Below, one piece after another: positions 1-11,929 of a stretch of DNA of 64,000 bases (positions are counted from its first letter, which is position 1; each line of letters opens with the position of its first letter). Made by a program: the position numbers and the translations under genes. The notes beneath the pieces are model-generated. The model did no database searches. It had not been told where the DNA came from and saw only the letters and a program-made list of their open reading frames with translations. Source of the DNA: Margaritifera margaritifera (Eukaryota; Mollusca; Bivalvia; Unionida; Margaritiferidae); contig JAQPZY010001665.1 in assembly GCA_029931535.1 (NCBI GenBank), forward strand, positions 2,563,501 through 2,627,500. Reading direction: 5' to 3'.

Positions 1-150
1 TATGGTGAATTCAGGTAGTCATGTACTCTACTTGTTCTACAATTTTAAAAATACAACTAAGATTTCACAAAAGAGAATAATTATTTATTCACAGCTCATA
101 ACAGGGAAAAATTCTTAAAGCTAACCGTTTCATATTAAAGTAAATTTCTC

Positions 151-220
151 TGGGCTATTAAATTTAATTTACCAGGTTCTTTTCCTGGGCTATTAAATTT
201 AATTTACCAGGTTCTTTTCC
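151..220. repeat. 35-bp tandem duplication
   Basis: Two nearly identical 35-bp copies begin at 151 and 186 (start TGGGCTATTAAATTT, end ACCAGGTTCTTTTCC). They lie in the E2F intron just past the donor of exon 2. Confidence 0.85.
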
Positions 221-334
221 TGGTAACCCGGCAGGCTTCCATCTAATTTTGATATTTTTCATTCTCTTGTATATCCCATACATATTTGTGGAGTGGAATA
301 AAAATGACAGCATGTTTGTAATTTTCATATTTAC

Positions 335-440
335 TTGTCTTTGGACTATTTCCACATTCAGATGTGGTTCTCCTTCTCTTGCATGCTTTAGCAGGGGTCT
401 TGAACCCTTCTGCAGGACCCAATTCTAGCTTCCTCTTGGC
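335..440 (-). CDS. E2F: E2F transcription factor (activator type), coding exon 2, partial gene
   Basis: An exon of 106 bp bounded by a good acceptor (T-rich tract ending TTTGTAG, just above 440) and a donor (GTAAAT, below 335). It encodes 35 codons plus one base. The peptide begins AKRKLELG, continues with GFKTPAK and a basic KRRR, and ends GNSPKT. This matches, from memory, the region of vertebrate E2F1-3 that carries the cyclin A-binding KRRLDL/KRRLEL motif just before the DNA-binding domain. The leftover base A fits a following exon beginning GA-TAT, giving the family's T-R-Y-D entry into the winged helix; that exon would lie left of position 1. Seen: splice sites, reading frame, motif. 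Known: E2F1-3 bind cyclin A/CDK2 here and drive S-phase genes with a DP partner in the nucleus. Inferred: orthology with E2F1/2/3 rather than E2F4/5, because the cyclin A motif is present. Confidence 0.8.
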
Positions 441-563
441 CTACAAACAAAAAAATGTGATTGTAAAACATGTATGCCCCAACTGTGGCAAAAAGAAGTG
501 TCTGTGCCAAAAGAGGTGATTTTTTTTTTATTATGGAAAATTTACTTTAGTGATACAACAAAA

Positions 564-656
564 TATAATCAGGTCATCTACATACGAATACAAACATGCT
601 CATGAAATTTCATTTGACAGGCATGTTTGTATTCACATGTAGATGACCCGATTATA
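564..656. repeat. Long imperfect hairpin (36-bp arms, 21-nt loop)
   Basis: The arm at 564-599 and the arm at 621-656 are reverse complements at about 33 of 36 positions (key words GGTCATCTACAT and GAATACAAACATGC). It lies within the E2F intron. The shape suits a small MITE or a fold-back remnant; no target duplication was identified. Confidence 0.7.
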
Positions 657-1475
657 ATCGAATATATTGCTGGTGAAGACATTCTTAGCTACATGTATAT
701 TAATATATTTACATGGGTATCTTTAAAAAAAAAAAAAAAGGTTCAAATCACAACATGGAGAAAGAAAGAGTGTAGGTTCTGGACACCGAGTTAGATCTAA
801 AAGTCAAAAATTAACCAAAATTGGGAAAAGGTGCAAAATTAAACTGCAAGAATAACAGAAGGAGAGATCAAATAGCAAATGAAAGGATTCAAGTTGAGGG
901 CTAAAGGACTGAGTGCACATTATCTCAACAACACGAAAATAGAATATCGATTTCATTATCAACTTAAAGTCAACTGAAAATGCCATTTACAGAATCCTCA
1001 AATTTCTGAGAGAGAGAGAGAGAGGGGGGGGGGAGGGAGAGACCTCTATACAGAATTGTTTTTTCTTTCACTAAAACTGTATAAATGGTACATAAAACAA
1101 TCATGGATATTGAACTGGATTGTTAAAGTATACATGATTTGATTTTTATTTGGTATGGTTTGTGGTTGTACAACTACACAGCAACACATGAATTCAAGGC
1201 ATGGTAGGACTTGTTGTCTAACGCCCTCCACCAACACCACCAATCACTGACAATTTCAGGTGCCAATGCAATTAAAGATGGTTTACCCACTTTAGTGTGT
1301 CCCTGCACAAAGCATTTCACAAAGTTTTGCGTAAGAAACATTAATTCTAATTTTTCAAATATTGACAAAGATCCACAGAAAAGTAGCTTATATAGCTACA
1401 TATCTTCCCATAAAAAAATGAACTAAATAAAATGGATTTATTGAAAACATGAGAGAGAGATAGTTAGATCTGGTA

Positions 1476-2577
1476 CAGTGGTCCCCCTCTTATAAGGCCA
1501 CCCCTTCTGCAGCCGGAAAGTGGCCTTTCTAGAGGGGTATCACACAGTTGTGAGTAATAACTACATATAAAGTATAAAAGGTGTAACTAATTTTTATATA
1601 TTTAATATTTTCATTTAAAAATCGCATGAATATTATCTGGTTACGGACTTAATGTGATGAAACTAATATCAATGTTTTTTTTTTTAAATATGAATAATCA
1701 TCAATCGTGGTGAAAAACCACTTTGTCGGTAAATTCTGTGCACAAACATTTGGTTGCAACTATCCCTGTATGTCCGTTGATTCCATCTTCCCACTCACTA
1801 CAGTTGAATGTATATTGATGATGTTTATTTGAATCTTTCTGACGTAAAATTTCTCAGTAGTGATCAAAGGACTCTCCCTCTTTTCGTTTAGTCAAATTGC
1901 TTTCACTTTTCGTTCTAAACTGAGAATGTCTGACGACATTTTGCAACAACTTATTCCTTCATGGGCAATATGTAGTTATCACACGAGATGCAGTGTTTAC
2001 AAAGAAAGTGAGCTTGTCACATGATCGACTTTTTTATTCTTTCTTCCTCCTGTCTGGTACCCGGTTAAGTACATTTCATAATCTATGAGAGGGAAGCCAG
2101 AAGGGCAAACATACCATTTTACTATCTGGCGACCGGATGTCACGCCGACTTGAGCTGAACAATACTGTGCTTCTCAGCGGTTAGCTTTTGTCATCTTGCT
2201 AATTATCGGTGGTAATAATAGCCAGTTATTATCAAAGTGACAAAAGCTAACATCTAAGGAACACATGGCAGTAAGGATAATCAGATTAATTACCTCTTTG
2301 TATGAATTAAAGTTATTTTATCGGCATGTTGGAACAAATGTCAAAGTATTGAGTTGAGAAATTTAAAAATATTAGCGAGATTTTAATCTGTAAACAACCA
2401 TTATGTGGCCGCGCATTAGGGGTAAATGTGACCATTTTTGCACTAAAATGCCAGCCGCTGGTCGCATTAGATGGATGGCCGTCCTTGAGGGATACTTCTG
2501 AACACAAACTCGTCTATTGTGGCCGTATAAAGTGGGTGGCCGCTGGTCAGGGAGGCAGTTCAAGAGGGGGACTAATG
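1476..2577. mobile_element. Non-autonomous TIR DNA transposon with TA flanks
   Basis: The left end reads CAGTGGTCCCCCTCTT. The right end, reverse-complemented, reads CATTAGTCCCCCTCTT, so 14 of 16 bases match. TA lies immediately outside both ends (1474-1475 and 2578-2579), consistent with a TA target duplication. GGCCAC-type words recur in both subterminal regions. No transposase is readable in the 1.1 kb. A perfect 14-bp inner inverted repeat (2180-2193 against 2238-2251) forms a hairpin with a 44-nt loop. The element lies in the E2F intron. The superfamily is not assigned. Confidence 0.65.
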
Positions 2578-2579
2578 TA

Positions 2580-5500
2580 GTCTCGAAAGTTGTCTAATTT
2601 TTGTCAAAACAAGAATATGCAAGTGAGTAAACTATGCCTGATGGTGAGAGATGTTTCTCTTTTGTTGGAAAAAAAATCTGAAAATCTGATTGCAACCCAT
2701 CTATCACAGATAGGAAGAGAGGGATTAATCTTGGAATCATGCAGAGCCTTCTAGCTTAGTGAGCATGGAGGGAAATAAATGCCCAACCATAATGTGTGGA
2801 GAAACAAACAATCGTGCAACCTGCACTGTACATCTCACAACATATCCAATGGATTCCTTTTCGATACAACAGTTTTCAAATCAAACATAACTAAATATTG
2901 ATCTTCTAGATCACAGCAAATATAACCCAGAACTCAAATGTCAGGCTATTAAACTGAGATGGGATCATAATGGAAGTATAGAACTCGATTACTATCATTC
3001 TTCTCTGCAGTTATTTCATATTCCTTGTTCCCTCTTCTATCCAACTGTTCGCAGTACCATAAATTGTATCATTTGACCTCCGTTTTCATAAGTAGGTCCT
3101 GGTTAGTGATAAATTATTATCTTTGACCACATATCCGCATTCCAATACCGCTGTTATTTACTGTTAGCAGCTGGAAATTTGAGATGTAGAAAAGCGGAAC
3201 ATGAACAAGATTTGTGACGTGACATTCACCTAGTGACCTTCACAAGTTCCCGCAATCTCTTCCTGCACATCGGATGGTGCAAGACAATCGGAGCAAACTG
3301 GTTGCACATACATGTATATTACAGTACTATAAAATGAGTTAATGTGCTCTATTTGGAAACCAGTCTACCATGCATATGTTCAACATGCGATGGTATACAT
3401 GCCGTCAAATAGTGATCAATGGGTGGGTAGTAAAAACGTCTTCAATTGGTCACGGTGGTTTTCAAGAATCTGATGATATTGAAAGAATCTGACGATATTG
3501 AAACAATCAGAATGACTTTACTTTTCTTTGTTTAAATATTAAATATTCATAAGGTAAGGTTACTAACTGAGAGCGGTTTTACTACATTTCATTCATGAAA
3601 ACAATGGAGGATTTCAGAACGATATTTGATGATTATGAGAGCAAAAACGAAGAGTTTCTTGGATTCTATCATGAAAATATTGAGGAAGCAGAGAAAAGAC
3701 ATTCGCAGTTGCATATTTTACAAGATTTGGACTTGGACATAAAAGTATCATAGATTGAATTGTTGGAAGAGGATAATTACAGCGACGATGATACAGTTCT
3801 CGCGGATCTAGCAAACTGGAATGATCAGGCAAACAAAAATGTGTGTTACCTATTGCACTGGTTTTAAAATTAAGGGTAGGCAGGTAGGTCATTTTTTTTT
3901 TTTTAAACTATATATAAATCAAATAATATTTCAAGCGCTTCAAAGTACTGGGCAAAACCGGCTCAATTAGATGCACAAATCAATTTCGACAATGTGATGG
4001 GGGGGGGGGGGGATGCTAGGGTCGGCAATGAGAAACAGTAATGGTGGGCTGACCAGAAACACCTTTTTTTTGGCCTCATCTTTGGACAAATAACACAATA
4101 AATATATGATTGTGCAATGTGCAGATAAATTTATTTGGAACAATTGGTGACAATTTGATGGATTTTTATTGGATATAAGGAGAGAAATTAAGGTAATGAA
4201 TGAATGTGCATGATGTTTAAAAAAAAATTAATCAGCTGAAAACTCTCTGGGGAACAAGCAGCTAGACATAGCTTATTGCTACTGGTGCATAACCGCAGTG
4301 ATAATGACAACAGTGTTGTGGCTGAAGGAGTTAACGACTTTGTATCACTTTTTTGGCAATTAACACAAGGTACCTGCATACCTTATTTAGTTTGCTTAGC
4401 TGGTAAATATTCTTCTCTGTTTCTTATCTCTCCATTTCTTCAAAGCCTTTGCAAACAAAAAATCCTTTATTGGACCCCCTCATGTCTGTATAATCTTCAG
4501 TTTATTTACTGCTTCAGATGTTAGCCCATTCCTCAGAGTAGTGTGTATTCTGCTTTGAGAACTGGATTTTGTCTCGTGATCGGTTTTCTTTTTTTACCAT
4601 TGTTTTTAAAATATAAATTCAGAACCACTGCAATTTTTTAAAATATGAATAGATTTGGAAACTAGTCTTCAGCCTCTCCAAACATAATTTTCCATAATTC
4701 ACAAATGTTTTTCTAAAGATATTTCTGCGCAAGGATCATGTTATTTACAATGCCTAAATGATGATGTGAATGCTATTTCTTGCTTTCTGATCTATGTTTG
4801 GTGAGCATCAAACCCTCAGACCTTTCCTCCTCCCTAGTTATGTTCATTCCTCCCTGACTTTCCTAAAGATATCAGCTATCTTTTCTGTTGACATGACTTG
4901 CTGCTGGTGCGCTTACATATTTTCCAAATGGCTGATCAATGGATCAATTTGTTTACCCCTCTAAATGTAAATTAAATCAGAAACCCTTGATAGTTTCTGC
5001 AATAGGACAGCAGATCTCGATCATAAAGGTGCTTGTATTCAAACAATAATCTCCATAATGATGAGATTTGAGATCATAGATAAAAGACAAAAAGGCGATT
5101 TTATCAACCTTAATTTATAACAAATAATTTAAAAAATTAAAATCGCACATCGAGTACGACAAATCCCGGTAACTGCAGGTAATATGCGTGATTATCCCCC
5201 TACTGGGTATAAAAAGTTTAGTGACTCAAGATCATTTTGCAAGAAACTTGTGATACTGCGACCTGTAGTATATCGAATATTGTTTATGTTAATGCAGAAA
5301 AGAATGGTACAAAATTATTAAAGGTCATGCAAATGGAACTCTTTGTCTGTTGGTGAACTATGTCCGTTAGTGAAACCCCCTGCATGCTGAGAGATGTACA
5401 ATAGGCTTGATGCGCTCTCCTGCAAGTCGTACGAGGCGACTAATGGAGGCAGGAGCAGCAATTTCTCAGTGATTTGTGTACTGGACTCATGACCAATGGG

Positions 5501-7085
5501 TATCGGTTTGAATCATTGGATCAGCCCGGAGTGTAACTGGCTAAGGCACTTAACTCCAACTACCTCAAGCACTGAATAACCTACTTGTGTTGCTGTGCCA
5601 TAAAACACCTAACCACCAAACCGCTAGTGAAAATAATTGCATTGATACATTAATAAATTTATACATTAATAAATGCTGCACATGGTACCATCAAAGGTGA
5701 CAGACCCTGAGAATGCTTATCATTGATCCTAGCATCAATTTTGCAGAATCTAGGCATTCCATCTGAAATAAACAAATTCGTTAGAAATAACAAACTTCTA
5801 ACAATCATATTGCCTCTTCCCATGAGCCTAGACATACATGTACACAGTCAAAAAAATTAAGGTCCAGTGATAAAAAATGGTGAATCCATTCCTCCAATTC
5901 CAGAATGAAATCGTTAAACATTTCTGGCCAAATTAATAATCATAAGCATTAGTCCCCACAAATTATTTACATCCTTCTTATCTCTTCGTCTGTGCCACCA
6001 TTTCTGACCTAAGTACAGACTGTGTGGTTCTCATTCTGCTACTTAATTACTTGCTGTCTTTAACATCCAGAAGCTACATTCTACATACCAGTCCATCATA
6101 CTGGTGCTTAAGTGCTTGCCCCTACCTGTGTCCATATAGAAAACGTGTCACAATTTCATCTCGTACAAATTTTATTTCCCAGAATTTCATCTATATAATT
6201 CGGAAAGTGAATCGTCTCTAAAATTGTGTAATTCAGCAAAATTCCAGAATGGCTGGCATCTCTGTAACATTTGCATGAACCAATAAGTTGTTCTTCGACA
6301 CTTTTTTTTATTTATCTTACATTTCTGGCCATGTGGACACAGCCAGTAATGTCAAATAAATTTTTAAAAAAAGAAGTAGAAGAGAACTTGGTCTGACATT
6401 CAAAACCAAGACCAGTTATAGCATGATTGTTATTTATTCTTGACCCTGCAGTATATTTTAAACTACCGTACATTGAAACATTAACAAGTAATGCAAGATA
6501 TATGTTGTGGCTGCCACTAACAATAATACTGCACATAATTTAGAACAATAAGCAATCATGAACAATAAGCAATCATTCGGTAAATGGTGCAGACCACCTA
6601 TATGCAAGATCATGTATAAATTCTGAAATTAAAACAAAATTACGAAATATGTTCACCCAATTTATTGAACCATTCTAAACAAAATGTTTATTTGATTTGT
6701 ATCAATCATTCTGCATTTCTCATTCGTGTAGTGTGCTGTTATCAAGGTCTCGTATAAGTGCATTTGGGGTCACTCATGTACTCTGTTATATATACATGTA
6801 TTTTCTGACTTGCATCAACGACAATTTTATAATTGTTGACTGATGCACAAAATTTTATCAAAGTTCTGTAAGTTCTGATTTGAATTTAATCCTATTGTTT
6901 CACTACACGTGACCCAAGCCTATGACTTTAAGTTATGGCGTCTGGTGTAATCAGCTGGGAACAAAGCCGGAGGAAACAGTGGGCGTGACGGACACCAATA
7001 TTTTTTGGCAATATTCTGCAAAATAAAGCATGCATAAAACGAAAGATCCACGAATGTTCAAAGACAAATGAATAAATTGCATTAC
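2580..7085 (-). other. E2F: Remainder of E2F intron 1
   Basis: No exon or conserved motif was recognised here on either strand. It holds a small duplication near 3466-3500, homopolymer runs (poly-G near 4000-4012, poly-T near 3892), and a SINE-like stretch near 5400-5630 listed separately. The short open frames have no family resemblance and no coherent splice sites. Confidence 0.5.
5400..5630 (+). mobile_element. Probable tRNA-derived SINE (degenerate)
   Basis: A polymerase III-like pair is visible: a box A-like CTCAGTGATTTG and a box B-like GGTTTGAATCA at the spacing expected of a tRNA head. A tail follows containing AAGGCACTTAACTCC, a word also typical of other repeats in this window. A-rich CATAAAACACC lies at the 3' side. 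It sits in the E2F intron. Boundaries are approximate. Confidence 0.5.
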
Positions 7086-7328
7086 CTGTGGCCTTCCACT
7101 TGGCGATTTTTCAGAAATCGGGCTCAACCCTTGTCCTTTAGGAGTGCACTCTTGGCTATGATAAACTGAGTAAGGTTCTTCCTTGATCAGGTTCGAACTC
7201 AGAGGTAGCGATGAAAAAACGCTTGTAATGTTCATGATCTGCGTGGAAGATTCGTAATAAGAACATGGCTCTTGTTTTATAATAGGCAGAGATGACCGTC
7301 TGTGCAATATTGCAGCTCCTCTAGGCAT
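7086..7328 (-). CDS. E2F: E2F transcription factor, first coding exon
   Basis: An ATG-initiated 81-codon exon ending at a GTAATG donor after ...SPSGRPQ, phase 0. It joins in frame to the AKRKLELG start of the exon at 335-440. The joint GRPQ-AKRKLEL parallels the GRPP-VKRRLDL stretch of human E2F1 as I recall it, which is the main argument for linking the two exons across a 6.6 kb intron. The N-terminal segment is low in conserved structure, as in other E2Fs. It contains two sumoylation-type motifs with a following proline (IKQEP at residues 17-21, IKEEP at 48-52) and Ser/Pro sites near the end (LSPIS, KSPSG) that could be CDK targets. The ATG is the first in frame; a possible upstream 5'UTR acceptor (CTTTAG) lies near 7382. 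Alternative considered: N-terminal exon of another nuclear factor; less likely given phase and junction sequence. Confidence 0.68.
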
Positions 7329-7638
7329 AGTTCAAAAGATCGGTAAAATTTTTCACACTGGGTCCTTGTTGACGTAGCAGCTAAAGATGGAACAAAGGAA
7401 GTTAAAATCTCACTATCACTGCTCATGAAAAAAGTCAAATTTTGCAAAATCCTGGCATGCTGGCAATAAAATAAGTATTCAGAATGAATGACGAATCTGT
7501 TTTCTTCAATTATCTAAAGAGTTTAGCACTACAAGTTCTCCAGGAGGTCGTAGATGACCGCAGATTCTGGAGTGGGCTTAACCCGCTTTCATTCAATGGT
7601 AGCCCTAAGGCGAGCTGCGATATCAAAACAAAGCAAAT

Positions 7639-7680
7639 GGCGCGAAGTCATATTTCCCGCGATCTGACATCAGCCATCTT
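7639..7680 (-). promoter_or_regulatory. Paired E2F-consensus sites upstream of the E2F gene
   Basis: TTTCCCGC at 7653-7660 (plus strand) fits the E2F consensus TTTSSCGC. Seven bases away, GGCGCGAA at 7639-7646 reads TTCGCGCC on the minus strand, another E2F-type core. The pair lies about 310 bp upstream of the E2F start codon. On the minus strand AAGATGGC (7673-7680) adds a YY1/initiator-like word. CpG-containing words are rare in this AT-rich window, so the cluster stands out. Vertebrate E2F1 promoters are autoregulated through such sites. Function here is inferred. Confidence 0.5.
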
Positions 7681-7699
7681 TGTTAGCTGTAATGCATAA

Positions 7700-9930
7700 C
7701 AAAACCTCGTGACAGTTTGGAACCTTAATATACCTCTGCCAGTCAAAAATATGAACAGTGGATACAATTTTAGACTAAAAGCTATGACTGATCTGCAAGT
7801 ACATAAAAGATTATTGTTTGAAGAAATGTTTAATACATTACAACAGAGAAATCGTTATCAATCCTATTTATCCATGAAACAGGGCCGTCCATTCAACAGT
7901 TAAATTTTCACGTATGTAAACAAACCAAGACACAGGCTATGTTTCCATTTGAACATTTCTCCTGGCAATATATAAGGCCAGAAAACAAAATTGTCAGTGT
8001 AAGAGTACATAAAAAAAATAAACTATTTAAAACCTTGTGGTTTTTTGGGGGGGTGGGGGGGTGGGGTGGTGTTATAGCTGGGAAACCCTTTACTATAGAC
8101 AGTTATATGAAGATTGCGACTACACAATAAGTAATATCAGGGACTTGTCGAAATATATTGAAGTTTTTCTTTATCGTAAGTAAATTTATTTAAAGTATTT
8201 TATACCACTGTACAATGAATAGTATCTGATTTTATTTGAATAAGATCACTTTTAGAAACTTTAAAACAAAAACGAGCAGTAATAGCCACAATATATGGCT
8301 ACCATTAAACTCATAGCAAATGACGGGCCATGGTATGCAAATATTTATTCTTTGCCTATTTCATACATTGCGAATAAAATTCTGTAACTAAATAAGTAAA
8401 TAAACGATATGGACAAACTTTATACAACAGGGCATTTATGGAAAATTACAAGTTCCACCCATTAATCAATCAAATATTGCTTTTTCGTAATTACAATGGA
8501 CCATTGACAAAACTTTACACAATCGCCAAGTCCTATAATCCAACTTTGCAGGAGAGATTACCGTGATATCAAAGCAGGCCAATTTTCCAAACATAACATT
8601 AACAGATTCATGTTGCTGAAAACTCACTATTTTCATCATGTGTGTGTGCGTGTATGTGAAAATGCAAAAGCCAAGTTGATAGAAAAGACAGAGTTCTTCT
8701 GTCTTGAAATTCGCTATTTATTAATTACCTATATTAATGCGAGTTACTATGCGACACAGCTTTGCATACATCCATAGCAAAATTAACAAAAGTGAATTCC
8801 AGCCGTGGAAACTATATCCTGTAATTAACTAATCGCCAGAGCAGAGATAATCACGCCTATGCGCGTATTGGCAATTTAATTTTAAAATAGTTTTTAAATG
8901 TTGAAGTTTTGACTATTTGAATTTGTATGTTATTCAGAGTGGCAGTATGGTAGGTGACGGATATTAGTCTTGAATCTTCGAGAAGATTCCAGTACTTCTA
9001 TAAATAGCTCCTAAATTGTTGAGACAGTATTGGTCGGCAGTTCATAGCAATCGACACGTGTTATGGTTTGACTGACATATGGGCGATACGTTGATGGGTC
9101 ATTTGAAAGAGAGAGAGAGAGAGAGTGAGGGGGGGGGGGTCTAGGGTCAGTTGTACTCCCGTGTGAAGTTATTGCGGAAAGTTAGCAACATATATTCCTT
9201 GAAAGCCATTAACATAAAGTATCTGATAAACAATGCTTATTTGTAAGGTCAAAGTGACATCATTAACATCTAGGTGTCATTTTAAGGCCAAATGTAAGAC
9301 TCGAAAATCAATGTGAAATCTACATATGTATCCATAAACGTGTCACTATTATATCAATTTCCAAAAGATCTATATGATTTGTATGTTGTTACTTATCATT
9401 TGATATGTGTTCAAAGACTGAGAGACATATTGTAGCGTGGGATTGTCTAATTCAACATCTTCGCTCATGTAAATATTGGAGTGAAGTAAGTACTGAACAA
9501 GTGAAAGATGTACCAGTAATACAGTATACACAAACTGTATTGACCATTTTCTACTCTTGCCAGTGTGAATGACACTGATTAACACCCCACCACACTGTAA
9601 TACCCAGGTTTTGCATGTGAAGTCGGCTTAAGCTACACTGTGCTGTGGGGTGGTAAACTTTGTTTGAATTAATAACTCGTGGTGTTACCAGCTGCTGCAA
9701 GTCATTATGGGAATATAAGCTATAATAAAGAGTAATCCAAACAATTTCTAGGTACGTTCCACTTGTGTCTGTTTTGCTGAGTACAATTTACACCTGCTGA
9801 GTGTGGCATTAATGGCCGCTCGTTTTGTTGTTTTTTTGTTTTTTTTTTATAAAAAAAAATTAATATTTCTATTTTGCAGAAAATGCTAAATTTTTCACGT
9901 AAATAGTGTGTACCCTGGTTGAACATTCAA
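7700..9930. other. Intergenic stretch upstream of E2F
   Basis: No gene was recognised. It contains G-rich runs near 8045-8070, a (GA)n/poly-G block at 9108-9142, and a single copy of the AGGTCA-NNN-TGACAT type repeat word near 9247. Small open frames on both strands lack codon bias or motifs. Distal E2F regulatory DNA could lie here but nothing specific is visible beyond the E2F-site pair. Confidence 0.4.
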
Positions 9931-9939
9931 AAAGATGAA

Positions 9940-11620
9940 GGATTTTTCATGAAGAAACCTGTTCTAATGAGTCCTCTTTGTTCACGAAAGAACTCACATA
10001 TTTTCACGCTGATTTTTTCGTGAAAAAAAATCGCATCTTTCATGAAGATTGTACTTTTTCACGATAAACATAACTTTTTCATCGAAAATGTGGACCGACA
10101 TGTAAGGGCGCGTTTTTCATGAAGAAACTTTCATTCTTCAATAATAGAAAAATTTTCTACGAAAAAAAAAAAAAAAAAAAAATATCGTGAAAGGAGCAAA
10201 TTTGCTCCTGAAATGTTTGCATCAACGTGTAAAGACGCTTTTATCGTTAAGAAAGTGACGTTCTTCATAAACGGGAAAATAAAATAAATGATCGGTCCTT
10301 TGCGTGCCTAATCCAATTTGCTGATATCTTTGGTTTGCCCTCAGGGTTCGTGTCTGCTACATGTACAGGAAGACGGGTCAATAAATGTACATCAATAAAT
10401 GTGAGTTAGCTATGCATGGTATGGGCGGGATTTGAGGATGGCGAATATGCTACGGAGTATTAGACCTAGACAACTCCGTTTTATCTTACCTAATTATTAG
10501 TTAGGTAACCGATCTTTTATTGTCCCCTTATCTTATTAGCAATTAAGGGTTTCCTTGACAGTAATGGAGTATTTAATAATATGAATGGACCGTTACACGC
10601 TGGTCAAGAAGACCAGAGCTATATATGTTGTAGGTGTCTTTGTGTAAACTGATTTGTTTGCGAAAACAGAGTTTTCTTCGGGTAAATTGTAAAAGCTTCA
10701 CGGAAACAAATGACTTAAAGCACGTAAAAAATAAATCTTCGTGAAGAATTGATATTTGTTACATATAGTACACAGTAACAGACTTCTATATGCGGCACTG
10801 GGGGTATATTGACGTACATGGTCGAATGGCCGAACATGTCTAAAATTCAATTAAACAAACAAACAGACTTCAGGAAATTTTTACTTTTTTCGTGAACAAA
10901 AAGTGTAATATTCATTTTAAAAATTGTAATTTTCTTCACGAAAAATATGTCTGCTGCATATATCGATGCAAATTTGTCACGATAAAGCTACTTATTCCTA
11001 TAAAAAAAAGCGCAATCTCCAGAATGAATGTCACTTTTTTCACGAGAAAAGCGTCAGTACACATCATGCAATTTAAATACCCCCCCCCCCCCAAAAAAAA
11101 AAAAAAAAAAAAATTTACTTTTCGTCTTTAAAAAAAGTATAATCCTTATAAAGAATGTTACTTCTTTACGAAAAAGTATTTTGACATGTCGATGCAATCC
11201 TTTCACAAAAAGTGACTTTTTCATGAAAAAAGTGTGTATTTTTCATCAAGGAGTAATTTTTCATGAGAAAAGAACAGTTCCTCCTCGATGCAAATTTTAT
11301 TTTCTCGTGAAGCAAGTTCAATATTCATGAAAATGGGAATTTTTCTGAAAAAAAGTAACGATCATAAAGATTTGTTATTTTTTTGTGAAGAAAACTAAAA
11401 TAGACTCGTATCAAATGTTTCTTCACTGACAAATCGCTTCGTTTTTTACATGTTCGGACAGGGTACACGCTTTTGACATGTTCGGACAGTACACACTTTT
11501 AACTTTATAATGAAGGGCATTATTTAGACAAGTCTTTGACAGGAGACTTTTTCGTGAAAAAGACAATGTCATATTTTTCGTGAAAGCTTTTCTTCGCGAA
11601 AAATCACCACATTAATGACA
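9940..11620. repeat. Cluster of short TTC-NN-GAA palindromes (degenerate ~25-30 bp array)
   Basis: More than 20 copies of a short palindrome (TTTTTCATGAAGAAA, TTTTTCGTGAAAAA, TTCTTCACGAAAAA and variants) recur over 1.7 kb, separated by mostly unrelated spacers. In the left part the spacing is near 25-30 bp, suggesting a decayed minisatellite whose palindromic core has been conserved. Good examples are near 9946, 10012, 10110, 10737, 10930, 11032, 11215, 11550 and 11572. Each core is a two-unit heat-shock-element-like word (inverted GAA units), but three-unit sites are rare. The open frames inside are simple-sequence artefacts. Confidence 0.6.
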
Positions 11621-11929
11621 TGAATTGCCATTGATAGTGTAGTACAGCCAGTGGCAAAATGTAACACCTGCATACTAACTAACTTCACTTGAACGAACCC
11701 TGTATATACCAACACAAGTGTAACAGGTCAAACCAGTTTGTGTGTAATGTACAATCGTCATTGAATCTCATAGGAAAATTATAACTGTATTCTGCAATCA
11801 GATGAAAAAGTGAAACAGCTTACACATGTGTAGAGATGATTTTAAAAAGAGACATCCTTCAAACAAACAAAAAAAAAGTTACGTTGGCACGGCTAATATA
11901 TATAGATGTATTATAGAGTATTAAATAGA

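Noticed and set aside
7086..7328. N-terminal exon of an ecdysone-receptor-like nuclear receptor
   Set aside because: SGRPQ before a phase-0 donor and the IKQEP motifs first suggested this, but no receptor DNA-binding exon was found and the exon joins better, in phase and sequence, to the E2F exon at 335-440.
9582..9652. Small hairpin around 9.6 kb (CACCCCAC...GTGGGGTG)
   Set aside because: Arms of about 16 bp have several mismatches and no repeat context. Too weak to call.
10892..11330. Open frames of 79 and 100 codons near 11 kb
   Set aside because: They span poly-C/poly-A runs and the palindrome cluster and overlap each other in different frames; no gene-like composition.
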